A program made the translations under genes and the position numbers. The notes under the pieces are model-generated. The model did no database searches. It was given only the letters and a program-made list of their open reading frames with translations, and was not told where the DNA came from. 36,369 nucleotides of DNA from JAEZDR01 sp039811185 (GTDB lineage Bacteria; Bacteroidota; Bacteroidia; Chitinophagales; Chitinophagaceae), in assembly GCA_039811185.1 (NCBI GenBank), contig JBDHYF010000015.1, forward strand, positions 1-36,369, read 5' to 3'. Shown here one piece after another: positions 6,509 through 13,726 of this stretch; the first letter of the stretch is position 1; every line of letters starts with the position of its first letter.

Positions 6509-7276
6509 CTAAGAGATGATGTTTAACTGTTTTCGTAATTCTTTATAGTAAAGCTCGGTAACATTAAAATTTCTGTATTTGGTTTTTACTTCGGTAGCGC
6601 TCAGCTCTTCAATGTATTTTGTGTTGATGGCCTCCGACCGGTTAATCTGCACGTAGTGCTTTACCAACGCTTTTGGTATAATTTGCTGCAACGTTTTTTG
6701 CAGCGAGCTCCTTATGTAGTACACGTTTCCGTCCACGGCGTTAAATAAAGCCAGATAGTTTTTGCCCGCCTCAAGATAAACAATGTCGGTCCACGAAAGC
6801 TTTTTGTATTTGCTGCCTTGTTTCACAAAAAAGAAGAAATGGCTGTCGGCCGAAACGGCAACATCGTTATTATTAAAGTAAAAATTGTTGATGGCGTTTT
6901 GAATGGCGATAAATAAAGACGTAGAGTTTGCAGGCTTTACAAGATATGCAGAAGGTTTAGCCTCCGACGCTTTGGCGAGCGATGTTTTGTCGCTGTTGGA
7001 AGTGATAAAAATGAAGGGCTTGTTGTAAACTTTGTTGATGATTTTTCCCAGTTCAATGCCGTTTTCTTTGCCATGAAGATTAATGTCGATGAGGGCAATA
7101 TCAAACTCTACCTGCGTAACCGTATTTAATGCCTCGTCGAAGCTTTTGGGCATTGCAGCAATTTCGAAATTCAAATCTTTTAGCATGAGCTGGAGGTTTT
7201 TTGCCCACACTTCTTCATCTTCTACAATGAGTACGGATATCAGATCTTTGGGATGGGATAGCAAGTCGTTCACCAC
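6509..7276 (-). CDS. LytTR-family response regulator
   Basis: 255 residues. The receiver domain (about 12-130) has the acidic pair EDE, the phospho-acceptor Asp in ALIDINLHG, the Ser/Thr of FITS and the Lys of YLVKP. The LytTR DNA-binding domain (about 150-250) has DIVYLEAGKNY and HYVQINRSEAIN. No sensor kinase lies nearby, so it is an orphan regulator. No ATG fits the start: two GTG codons (7276, 7273) precede the conserved region and 7276 is taken, with a perfect -7 box 19 bp upstream. It is divergent from the membrane protein at 7341 and shares a 64-bp promoter region with it, so that gene is a possible target. This is inference. Confidence 0.92.
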   Translation of the reverse strand: MVNDLLSHPKDLISVLIVEDEEVWAKNLQLMLKDLNFEIAAMPKSFDEALNTVTQVEFDIALIDINLHGKENGIELGKIINKVYNKPFIFITSNSDKTSLAKASEAKPSAYLVKPANSTSLFIAIQNAINNFYFNNNDVAVSADSHFFFFVKQGSKYKKLSWTDIVYLEAGKNYLALFNAVDGNVYYIRSSLQKTLQQIIPKALVKHYVQINRSEAINTKYIEELSATEVKTKYRNFNVTELYYKELRKQLNIIS

Positions 7277-7295
7277 TAATTTTTTTCGGTTGGCA

Positions 7296-7303
7296 CAAAT
7301 CTA
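7296..7303 (-). promoter_or_regulatory. -7 box of the LytTR gene promoter
   Basis: TAGATTTG on the minus strand, a full match to TAnnTTTG, 20 bp before the GTG start. It lies only 3 bp from the opposing -7 box of the divergent gene, so the two promoters should exclude each other. Confidence 0.6.
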
Positions 7304-7306
7304 TTG

Positions 7307-7314
7307 TAATTTTG
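7307..7314 (+). promoter_or_regulatory. -7 box of the divergent membrane-protein gene
   Basis: TAATTTTG on the plus strand, a full match to TAnnTTTG, 26 bp before the ATG at 7341. The spacing to a TTGG upstream is shorter than usual, so the -33 element is not certain. Confidence 0.55.
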
Positions 7315-7340
7315 TTAAGAATAAAGCCGGTACGTATTTC

Positions 7341-8093
7341 ATGCTAGAAAAAAAAATTTTAGTGCTTTTATGCACGGTGTTTTCAGGGGTTGTTGTTAAT
7401 GCGCAAATGCTTCCGGTTGATGAAAATTCAGGAAAACCAACTTACCCTTCCCCGCCTTTTGTAGAAATGATATTGGTGTCGCTCGCGGTTATTTCTGCTG
7501 CGTATTACTTGCTGTTTGTTGTAAATAAAAAAAAGCGAAAAGCACAAGCAGAAGTGCTGAGGCACAAACTTAAATTGGCTGAAACCCGCAATAACACTGC
7601 GTTTGAAGCCGCATCGTCAAAAGTGGATAATGTTGTAGAAGGTCAGAAAAACCTATCGGAAAAAATTTTCCAGCAATTTGTTTTCAGCCGTTTTCCTGTT
7701 GAGGACTTCGAGGTGACAGGCTGGCGCGATGACTATTATAGCGAAGAACCGGCAAACCGCGCATCTGCACTCCCGGGATTAGAATTAGAGAGCAGAAAAG
7801 GCGGACAGCGATTTGGAGTGGTTAGCAGATGGCGGCATGGCTTTGTAAACGGAAAATCAGAGTGGGCAAACAGCCACCAGCTACAAGGTTACAGAGAATG
7901 GGAATACCGTACACAACAGCATTTGTTTCTGGTGCTTGGGATAGGCGGAAAACCCGTTCACCCGGAAAAGCTTTTCATCATTCCGCTGCGGCGGATCGAG
8001 TCCGTTACCCTGGATGCAGCCTTTGCGCATAAATATCTGAGAAGCCATTTACAGCGGTTTACTGTATCGGCAGATGGTGTGTTTCTGGAGTAG
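7341..8093 (+). CDS. Membrane-anchored protein, possible degenerate restriction-like fold
   Basis: 250 residues from the ATG at 7341. The open frame runs further upstream but only across the divergent LytTR gene. A signal-like hydrophobic start (MLEKKILVLLCTVF) ending at NAQ is followed by a second hydrophobic helix (about 38-58) and a basic, coiled stretch. The C-terminal domain (about 110-250) contains LPGLELESRKGGQRFGVVSRWRHG and LFIIPLRRIES. That layout resembles soluble PD-(D/E)XK domains of the type PDLE...FAVECKWR. The usual Asp, Glu and Lys would be Gly, Val/Ser and Arg here, so catalysis is doubtful. Topology suggests the domain faces the cytoplasm. Family assignment is tentative. 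Confidence 0.7.
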   Translation: MLEKKILVLLCTVFSGVVVNAQMLPVDENSGKPTYPSPPFVEMILVSLAVISAAYYLLFVVNKKKRKAQAEVLRHKLKLAETRNNTAFEAASSKVDNVVEGQKNLSEKIFQQFVFSRFPVEDFEVTGWRDDYYSEEPANRASALPGLELESRKGGQRFGVVSRWRHGFVNGKSEWANSHQLQGYREWEYRTQQHLFLVLGIGGKPVHPEKLFIIPLRRIESVTLDAAFAHKYLRSHLQRFTVSADGVFLE

Positions 8094-8786
8094 CTATCCG
8101 GTGCGTCCATCGCGCATCTTATACTTCTTTTTGCCCGGATATTTTTTCTCAAATTCCAGCACTTCCTTTGGCTTCATTTTTTCCTTATCGGGCTTCCCAA
8201 TCTTCTTTACGTCCGCTGAATCACGCTGTACTCCAGTGCCCGCCGTGAAATCGTCCATACTCTGTGCAACGCGCTTTCCCATCACATATTTATGAATCGT
8301 GAGCACCGAGTTGGATCCCGGCTGATAATACTTCCACACACCATGTTCAAAGGACTCGCCTTCGCGCTTTACCCTCACTTTTTCGTACGAATTTCCGTCC
8401 CTCAAATCAACTACGGCAACAGTATCATACTCATCCCGTGGAATCACGGCGAGCCACGATTCTTCTCTTTCCAGACCCGCAATCGTGTAATAGCGACAGA
8501 TGCCGTCTTTCAGCCCTTTTACATAATTTTCTTCGGCAAGCAAATCGCCCATTTTATTAAACCGGCGCCAAAGGCCTTCGCGTTCATCATTAACAAATTC
8601 GCCTTCCTCCGTTGAGGCGGGCGTGATCCGAATTTGCGGATGCTCAATTACCCATTTACCTTGCTTCCGGCCATTGGCATCTACACAGTTAAGCGTATCG
8701 CGGTTGATGCCGATAAAATAGGTTTTGCATTGCGCTCTTGCTCCAAAAGCTGTGGCAACGAGCAGAAGAAAAAAGACTAACCGCAT
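8094..8786 (-). CDS. Secreted MORN-variant repeat protein
   Basis: 230 residues with a clear signal peptide (MRLVFFLLLVATAFGARAQ). The middle holds MORN/YwqK-like strands such as GKWVIEH, GEFVNDEREGLWRRFN, NYVKGLKDGICRYY and HGVWKYYQPGS. The C-terminal 50 residues are very basic (KPDKEKMKPKEV, KKYPGKKKYKMRDG). Such repeats are common in Bacteroidota cell-envelope proteins and have no assigned reaction. Its stop codon touches the stop of the convergent gene at 7341-8093. No partner gene is evident. Confidence 0.8.
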   Translation of the reverse strand: MRLVFFLLLVATAFGARAQCKTYFIGINRDTLNCVDANGRKQGKWVIEHPQIRITPASTEEGEFVNDEREGLWRRFNKMGDLLAEENYVKGLKDGICRYYTIAGLEREESWLAVIPRDEYDTVAVVDLRDGNSYEKVRVKREGESFEHGVWKYYQPGSNSVLTIHKYVMGKRVAQSMDDFTAGTGVQRDSADVKKIGKPDKEKMKPKEVLEFEKKYPGKKKYKMRDGRTG

Positions 8787-8860
8787 AGCATAAGTTAAGC
8801 AGTAAAAATAGATTTATTTGGGCAGGGAAAACATGGCTGCGGGAGGTTTGAGATAAATTT

Positions 8861-8896
8861 AAAAAAAATGGTTTCGGATTTTTTCCGAAACCATTT
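8861..8896 (-). terminator. Terminator of the infA-rplQ operon
   Basis: A 13-bp perfect stem (8866-8878 with 8884-8896), 5-nt loop, and a run of eight T on the minus strand. It lies 22 bp after the rplQ stop codon and closes the ribosomal operon. Confidence 0.9.
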
Positions 8897-8918
8897 ATCA
8901 CTTTGTTGTAGACCGGTT

Positions 8919-9443
8919 TTATTCGGCAGACTCCTTTGTTTCTTCCGAAGCGGTTGAAGCATCATCTGCTTTGGTTTCTTCGGTTTTGGAAGCCGCTTTT
9001 TTTCTTCCGCCGGCGCGTCTTGTTTTCTTTGCCGGTTCAGCCGATTTTTGAGCCGTTGCACCGTAAATTTCGTTGAAATCTACCAGTTCAATCATTGCCA
9101 TTTCAGCATTATCCCCTACACGAATACCAAGTTTGATGATACGCGTGTATCCACCGGGGCGTGCGGCTACTTTCGGAGCTACTACGGTAAACAATTCTTT
9201 AACCGCGGTTTTGTCTTTTAAATAGCTGAACACCACTCTGTGCTGGTGCATAATTTCAGCGGTTGAGCCCGTCTTTTTTGTTTTAGTAATAAGTGGCTCA
9301 AGGTAAGTTCTTAACACTTTTGCTTTGGTAAGCGTAGTGGTAATTCTTTTGTGCTGAATAAGTTGGCTGGCAAGGTTTGCCAATAACGCTTCTCTGTGAG
9401 ATTTTGTTCTGCTGAGGTTTTTGATTTTGTCGCCGTGACGCAT
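8919..9443 (-). CDS. rplQ: 50S ribosomal protein bL17
   Basis: 174 residues. The conserved bL17 body is residues 1-118, opening MRHGDKIKNLSRTKSHREALLANLA and including RPGGYTRIIKLGIRVGDNAEMA. The C-terminal tail (about 125-174) is rich in Ala, Lys and then Glu/Thr/Ser and is absent from the shorter enterobacterial protein. Such tails are usual in this phylum. It is the last gene of the operon, followed by a strong terminator and preceded by a 103-bp gap containing two hairpins. Confidence 0.97.
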   Translation of the reverse strand: MRHGDKIKNLSRTKSHREALLANLASQLIQHKRITTTLTKAKVLRTYLEPLITKTKKTGSTAEIMHQHRVVFSYLKDKTAVKELFTVVAPKVAARPGGYTRIIKLGIRVGDNAEMAMIELVDFNEIYGATAQKSAEPAKKTRRAGGRKKAASKTEETKADDASTASEETKESAE

Positions 9444-9457
9444 GACTTTAATTTTTT

Positions 9458-9515
9458 GGCAGGCTGCGCTGCCGGTTAATAAATACTGTTGTACCGTGTC
9501 AAGGAATTACAACAG
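9458..9515 (-). promoter_or_regulatory. Hairpins in the rpoA-rplQ gap
   Basis: Two stem-loops lie upstream of rplQ on the minus strand. One is CTGTTGTA/TACAACAG (9508-9515 with 9486-9493), 8 bp. The other is GGCAG/CTGCC (9469-9473 with 9458-9462), 14 nt before the start codon, followed by AAAAAATTAAAG. They could set RNA processing or autoregulation. No known motif was recognised. Confidence 0.4.
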
Positions 9516-9546
9516 CTTGTTTAAACACCGTTTAAAGGCGTTTAAA

Positions 9547-10539
9547 TTATTCGTTATCTAAACCTAATTTATGCAGGTCCATTCCGAAGCCTAAGCCTCT
9601 TTCGTGTAATACCTGTTCAATTTCGGAAAGAGATTTCTGACCAAAGTTTCTAAACTTCATTAAGTCTTCCTGCTCGTATTGAACCAGCTCGCTTAACGAG
9701 TTAATTTTTGCTGCTTTTAAACAGTTAAAAGCTCTCACAGAAAGATCGAGGTCTTCAAGCGGAGTTTTCAAAATTTTGCGCAATTGAAGCACTTGTTCAT
9801 CCACCACATCTTCTTTCTTATCTTCTTTATTATCGAAAGTGATGTTTTCGTCGGTGATGATCATCAGGTGCTGAATCAAAATGCGTGAAGCCTGTTTAAC
9901 GGCGTCTTCCGGATGGATGGTGCCATCGGTAGCCACATCAAGAACAAGTTTTTCGAAGTCGGTTCTTTGTTCCACACGATAGTTTTCAATTGCATAGCGT
10001 ACATTTTTGATGGGCGTATGAATTGAATCGATGGGAATGTATCCGAACGGCGCATCTTTCACTTTGTTTTCTTCGGAGGGAACATAGCCTCTGCCTTTGG
10101 CAACGGTAAGCTCTACATCAATTTTCGCCGAGCTGTCCAAAGTAGAAATTACCAGTTCCGGGTTCATCACCTCGAAGCTTTGCGACTTTTCGCCGATAAG
10201 TGCGGCTGTAAAATCCTTCCCGCTGATGGAAAGGCTTATTTTCTCGCTCACAACATCATGATCGAGCGACTTTTTAAAACGAACCTGTTTCAGGTTAAGG
10301 ATCATCTCGGTTACATCTTCAGTAACACCTTTAATGGTTGCAAATTCATGATCCACACCTTCTATCCTGATACCTACAATTGCGTAGCCTTCAAGTGAGC
10401 TTAATAACACCCTTCTTAACGCATTACCAATTGTTAAACCATATCCCGGTTCTAACGGGCGGAACTCAAACTGTCCTTCAAAGTCGGTAGCTTTCTGAAG
10501 AACAATTTTATCTGGTTTTTGGAAATTTAAAATTGCCAT
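9547..10539 (-). CDS. rpoA: DNA-directed RNA polymerase subunit alpha
   Basis: 330 residues. The N-terminal assembly domain (about 1-230) carries GYGLTIGNALRRVLLSSLEGYAI and the KGRGY segment. A flexible acidic linker (about 232-255, NKEDKKEDVVDE) follows. The C-terminal domain (about 258-325) binds UP-element DNA and activators, with LSVRAFNCLKAAKI and FGQKSLSEIEQVL containing the helix-hairpin-helix. Position between rpsD and rplQ is the standard order. Confidence 0.98.
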   Translation of the reverse strand: MAILNFQKPDKIVLQKATDFEGQFEFRPLEPGYGLTIGNALRRVLLSSLEGYAIVGIRIEGVDHEFATIKGVTEDVTEMILNLKQVRFKKSLDHDVVSEKISLSISGKDFTAALIGEKSQSFEVMNPELVISTLDSSAKIDVELTVAKGRGYVPSEENKVKDAPFGYIPIDSIHTPIKNVRYAIENYRVEQRTDFEKLVLDVATDGTIHPEDAVKQASRILIQHLMIITDENITFDNKEDKKEDVVDEQVLQLRKILKTPLEDLDLSVRAFNCLKAAKINSLSELVQYEQEDLMKFRNFGQKSLSEIEQVLHERGLGFGMDLHKLGLDNE

Positions 10540-10585
10540 TATTACCCTTGTTTTAATTTTTTAAGTTGATAAAAAGAGTCATCTC

Positions 10586-11191
10586 TTATTTAGAATACAA
10601 TTCCACTATCAGTTGTTCTCTGATATTTTCGGGAACGCTTTCTCTTTCCGGGAACGTAATAAATGTTCCTGTTTTGGTTGTATCGTTCCAGTCGATCCAG
10701 GAGAACTTCGGATTTTTTCCGCGGATGTGGCTGGTAACCGCCGTGTTGTTTGCACTTTTTTCTTTCAGGCCGATGATGTCGCCTGGTTTTAAACGGTAAG
10801 ACGGGATGTTTACCACCTGTCCGTTCACTGTAATGTGTTTGTGCGAAACAAGCTGACGCGCAGCCGGGCGAGAAGGCGCAATGCCCAAACGGAAAACCGT
10901 GTTATCCAATCTGGATTCAAGCAGTTTAATCAGGTTTTCACCGGTAATGCCTTTTAAACGCGCGGCATCTTCAAAAGTGTTGCGGAATTGTTTTTCCAAA
11001 ACGCCATAAGTGTATTTGGCCTTTTGTTTTTCTTTCAACTGTAATGCGTATTCACCAAGGGTTTTACGCTTGCGGGCTGCACCATGCTGACCCGGAGGAT
11101 TGCTGTTTTTGGTAAGCCATTTACCGTTTCCTAAAATAGGCTCACCGAAGACGCGGGAGATTTTGGTTTTGGGACCATTGTAACGTGCCAT
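10586..11191 (-). CDS. rpsD: 30S ribosomal protein uS4
   Basis: 201 residues. It opens MARYNGPKTKISRVFGEPI and has the S4 RNA-binding domain (about 92-155) with LESRLDNTVFRLGIAPSRPAARQLVSHKHITVNG. There is no zinc-binding Cys set at the N-terminus, so it is the C-minus type. uS4 is a primary 16S binder and in several bacteria represses its own operon. Here it follows a 146-bp gap with hairpins that could serve such control. Confidence 0.98.
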   Translation of the reverse strand: MARYNGPKTKISRVFGEPILGNGKWLTKNSNPPGQHGAARKRKTLGEYALQLKEKQKAKYTYGVLEKQFRNTFEDAARLKGITGENLIKLLESRLDNTVFRLGIAPSRPAARQLVSHKHITVNGQVVNIPSYRLKPGDIIGLKEKSANNTAVTSHIRGKNPKFSWIDWNDTTKTGTFITFPERESVPENIREQLIVELYSK

Positions 11192-11337
11192 AGTTATATT
11201 TTCATTTCGATTTTTTTAGAATCGGCGCTTCCATCGTTTAAAAATCGTAAAAAATTAATGGAGCACCCTTTTGTAAAATGAAAGCCTTTGGCTTCAATAA
11301 ATATTTGATAGTAAGCCTCGAACGGAGGCTTACTCTA
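11192..11337 (-). promoter_or_regulatory. Structured rpsD leader
   Basis: A gap between rpsK and rpsD that is long for this operon. On the minus strand a perfect 9-bp hairpin GTAAGCCTC/GAGGCTTAC (11333-11325 with 11319-11311, loop 5) starts a few bases after the rpsK stop. A second stem, TGAAGCC/GGCTTTCA with one bulge, comes next. Neither has a good T-run. This is a candidate uS4 autoregulatory site or processing site. No published motif was recognised. Confidence 0.45.
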
Positions 11338-11739
11338 TTAAACTCTTCTTTTCTTTGGAGGGCGACAGCCGTTGTGCGGAATTGGTGTAATATCTTTAAT
11401 CATCGATACTTCAATTCCAACTTGCGTTAAAGCACGGATGGCGCTTTCACGACCGGCGCCCGGGCCTTTTACAAAAACATCCACTCTTTTTAAACCGGCG
11501 TCGAATGCAACTTTACCGGCATCCTGAGCAGCCATTTGCGCGGCATAAGGCGTGTTCTTTTTAGAACCACGGAAACCCATTTTACCGGCAGATGACCAGG
11601 AAATAACCTGACCCTGCTTGTTGGTTAAAGAAATGATTACGTTGTTAAAGGTGGCGCTGATATGCGCATCGCCAAAGGCGTCTACTTTTACAATCCTTTT
11701 TTTTGCAGCGGCTTTTGCGCTGTTTTGTTGTTTTGCCAT
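11338..11739 (-). CDS. rpsK: 30S ribosomal protein uS11
   Basis: 133 residues from the ATG at 11739, giving MAKQQNSAKAAAKKRIVK. An open extension of 32 codons upstream (to 11835) has no uS11 similarity and lies over a leader hairpin, so it is not used. The conserved core includes AHISATFNNVIISLTN, GKMGFRGSKKNTPYAAQ, VFVKGPGAGRESAIRAL and the C-terminal TPIPHNGCRPPKKRRV, which contacts the 16S platform. It is cotranscribed with rpsM and rpsD. Confidence 0.97.
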   Translation of the reverse strand: MAKQQNSAKAAAKKRIVKVDAFGDAHISATFNNVIISLTNKQGQVISWSSAGKMGFRGSKKNTPYAAQMAAQDAGKVAFDAGLKRVDVFVKGPGAGRESAIRALTQVGIEVSMIKDITPIPHNGCRPPKKRRV

Positions 11740-11873
11740 TTTAATTGTTTTGAGGTAATCTGCTAAAAACCCTGCCCCTGCTTCCGGCTTATGCAGCCCG
11801 ACATCCGGCGGCTTTATATAAAACCAAAAGCTCATTGCAAAAAGCAGTGAGCTTCGGAATTTTATTGTGTATC
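11740..11873 (-). promoter_or_regulatory. Structured rpsK leader with possible attenuator
   Basis: A 134-bp gap between rpsM and rpsK. On the minus strand a 10-bp stem with one mismatch, AGCTCACTGC/GCAATGAGCT (11853-11844 with 11838-11829), is followed by TTTGGTTTTAT. It resembles a weak intrinsic terminator. A GC-rich imperfect stem built on CCGG...CCGG follows. Confidence 0.4.
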
Positions 11874-12254
11874 TTATTTTTTAGGCGCCTTCTTTTTACC
11901 GGCAACAGTTTTACGTCTGCCTTTTCTTGTACGGCTGTTCGTACGTGTGCGCTGGCCACGAACCGGAAGTCCTTTACGATGACGAAGACCACGGTAGCAG
12001 GCAATATCAAGCAAACGCTTAATGCTCATTTGCACTTCAGAACGAAGCGCGCCTTCTACCTTAATTTCGTTGTTAATAATGTTACGGATAGATGCTTGTT
12101 CATCATCGTTCCATTCATTCACTTTCTTATCGTAATTAATTCCAGCCTTGTCAAGAATGTACTGGGCTGTGGAACGACCGATACCATAAATGTAGGTAAG
12201 ACCGATCTCTCCTCTTTTGTTTTTTGGTAAATCAACACCGGCAATACGGGCCAT
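11874..12254 (-). CDS. rpsM: 30S ribosomal protein uS13
   Basis: 126 residues starting MARIAGVDLPKNKRGEIGLTYIYGIG. It has the H2TH-like core and the basic tail GLRHRKGLPVRGQRTRTNSRTRKGRRKTVAGKKKAPKK that contacts tRNA in the P site. The length is normal for the phylum. Upstream, rpmJ ends 34 bp away. Confidence 0.98.
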   Translation of the reverse strand: MARIAGVDLPKNKRGEIGLTYIYGIGRSTAQYILDKAGINYDKKVNEWNDDEQASIRNIINNEIKVEGALRSEVQMSIKRLLDIACYRGLRHRKGLPVRGQRTRTNSRTRKGRRKTVAGKKKAPKK

Positions 12255-12288
12255 ATACTAATTCAACTTTTAATTTTCTAAATAATAA

Positions 12289-12405
12289 TTACCCCTGTCT
12301 TTGTTTGTAACGGGGATTTTTTTTGTTAATAACGTACAGCCTACCTTTTCTGCGAACTATTTTGCAATCGGCGCTGCGTTTTTTAATAGAAGCTCTTACT
12401 TTCAT
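12289..12405 (-). CDS. rpmJ: 50S ribosomal protein bL36
   Basis: A 38-residue protein too short for routine gene calling: MKVRASIKKRSADCKIVRRK, then GRLYVINKKNPRYKQRQG. It keeps Cys14 but lacks the other Cys and the His of the zinc-ribbon set (the C-minus-like form common in Bacteroidota). It lies between infA and rpsM in the standard order, with 27 bp to infA. Confidence 0.96.
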   Translation of the reverse strand: MKVRASIKKRSADCKIVRRKGRLYVINKKNPRYKQRQG

Positions 12406-12432
12406 CTCAACTAAAGTTTAGTTTGTTAATCC

Positions 12433-12651
12433 TTATTTATATCTAAAAATGATACGACCTCTTGATAAATCGTATGGACTCATTTCAACTCCTACTTTAT
12501 CGCCGGGCAAAATACGGATGTAGTGCATCCTCATTTTACCGGAAATGGTAGCTATTATTTCATGGCCGTTTTCGAGCTTTACCCTGAACATGGCATTGCT
12601 GAGCGCTTCCACAATAACTCCATCTTGTTTAATCAACGGTTGTTTAGACAT
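12433..12651 (-). CDS. infA: Translation initiation factor IF-1
   Basis: 72 residues forming a single OB fold: MSKQPLIKQDGVIVEALSNA, then MFRVKLENGHEIIATISGKM, RMHYIRILPGDKVGVEMSPYDL and RGRIIFRYK. It occupies the A site during initiation. In most Bacteroidota infA follows secY-map in the spc operon. Here it is the first gene, with its own promoter 14 bp upstream and the rnpB gene beyond. Confidence 0.97.
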   Translation of the reverse strand: MSKQPLIKQDGVIVEALSNAMFRVKLENGHEIIATISGKMRMHYIRILPGDKVGVEMSPYDLSRGRIIFRYK

Positions 12652-12664
12652 AAATTTGGGAGCG

Positions 12665-12672
12665 CAAAGATA
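12665..12672 (-). promoter_or_regulatory. -7 box of the infA operon promoter
   Basis: TATCTTTG on the minus strand, a full match to TAnnTTTG, ends 13 bp before the infA ATG and is preceded by a T-rich stretch. This places the transcription start within about 10 nt of the start codon. It is probably the main promoter for the seven-gene operon. Confidence 0.65.
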
Positions 12673-12740
12673 ACAGTATTCAACGAAAAAAGAAATTATT
12701 AAGCTAAAAAAACTTTAATTCGCTCACCATCATAATAAAA

Positions 12741-13084
12741 CAACAAACCTCATAAGCCGGATTCTGTTTCTAAACTATCATTTATCTGGGATAAACATTG
12801 CTGCTTACCTCTTGCTGCCTACCCAGGAACCTGCTAAAAGCAAAGCGGGCCGCTTACGTTCCTTTACATGGCATTACAACATCCGGGGTTTACCCACTTT
12901 AACGGTTACCCGCTAAAGTTGTGAGCTCTTACCTCACATTTTCACCCTTGTTTCAAAATTTTTGAAACGGTTATTTTCTGTGGCACTTTCCTCTCTTTAA
13001 AGGAGACCGGCTGTTAACCGGCAGACCGCCCTTCGTTGTCCGGACTTTCCTCATCTGTTAAGACGCGATAGCTCGGGTTTGTTG
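12741..13084 (-). ncRNA. rnpB: RNase P RNA, bacterial class A-like
   Basis: About 344 nt, catalytic RNA of tRNA 5' maturation. The universally conserved GAGGAAAGTCCGGAC stands near the 5' end (minus strand, about 13053-13038) and ACAGAATCCGGCTTATG near the 3' end (about 12766-12750). Outer helix P1 is formed by CAACAAACC (13084-13076) pairing with GGTTTGTTG (12749-12741), which sets the ends. The stretch between them has no long open frame. A perfect promoter box lies upstream. It should process the tRNA-Arg precursor at 507-580 among others. Confidence 0.95.
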
Positions 13085-13089
13085 ACACG

Positions 13090-13097
13090 CAAACTTA
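13090..13097 (-). promoter_or_regulatory. -7 box of the rnpB promoter
   Basis: TAAGTTTG on the minus strand, a full match to TAnnTTTG, 5 bp before the P1 helix. This fits transcription starting at the mature 5' end. Confidence 0.7.
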
Positions 13098-13181
13098 CGC
13101 CGGTACTTGTAAAAAACATTTTAAAAGGCCGATTTCTAATGGTTATCACTTCCTTTAGAAGATTTAACTACCTTGCCAGCC

Positions 13182-13688
13182 ATGAAAATAACCTTGGTAG
13201 TTGCCGCAGCGCTTAACAATGCTATTGGAAAAAACAACCGGTTGCTATGGCATCTTCCCAACGATTTAAAACACTTCAAAAACCTTACTTGGGGATTGCC
13301 CGTTTTAATGGGAAGAAAAACTTTTGACTCAGTTGGTCGGCCATTAAAAGGCAGGCCCAATCTTATCTTAACCCGATCGGCTTCTTTTGAGGCAAATGGC
13401 TGTACCGTTGTCCATGACATCCATGCAGCCATTTGCTTCTGCAGAACAAACTTGTACAACGAACTGATGATAGTTGGCGGATCTGAAATTTACGACCTCT
13501 TTCTTCCCCTCGCCGACAGCATCCAACTTACCCGAGTGTTCACCAACCCCGAAGCCGACACATTTTTTAACTTCGATATGAATGGCTGGGAACTAAAAAA
13601 ACAAACATCGTGGCGCGCCGACGAAAAGCACGCTTTCGATTACACCTTCGAAGAGTGGCAGAAACAAAATCCTCAAAACACTCTTTAA
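13182..13688 (+). CDS. folA: Dihydrofolate reductase
   Basis: 168 residues from ATG 13182; an in-frame TTG three codons upstream is not needed. It makes tetrahydrofolate with NADPH. Landmarks are VVAAALNNAIGKNNRLLWHLPNDLKHFKNLT (substrate and Met20-type loop), the GRKTFDSVGRPLKGRPNLILTR segment binding NADPH, and IVGGSEIYDLFLPLAD with the conserved GG. The acidic active-site residue is the Asp of LPNDL. It starts a plus-strand run with the methyltransferase and pntA/B genes and is divergent from rnpB. Confidence 0.97.
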   Translation: MKITLVVAAALNNAIGKNNRLLWHLPNDLKHFKNLTWGLPVLMGRKTFDSVGRPLKGRPNLILTRSASFEANGCTVVHDIHAAICFCRTNLYNELMIVGGSEIYDLFLPLADSIQLTRVFTNPEADTFFNFDMNGWELKKQTSWRADEKHAFDYTFEEWQKQNPQNTL

Positions 13689-13726
13689 ACTGAGGGCTGC
13701 TGCTTTATCTTCGCCAAAACCATTAC

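Noticed and set aside
7083..7340. N-terminal extension of the membrane protein to 7083
   Set aside because: It lies antisense to the LytTR gene and upstream of the -7 box. The ATG at 7341 gives a clean signal-like start.
11740..11835. 32-codon N-terminal extension of rpsK
   Set aside because: No uS11 similarity, and it overlaps a leader hairpin. The normal start MAKQQ is at 11739.
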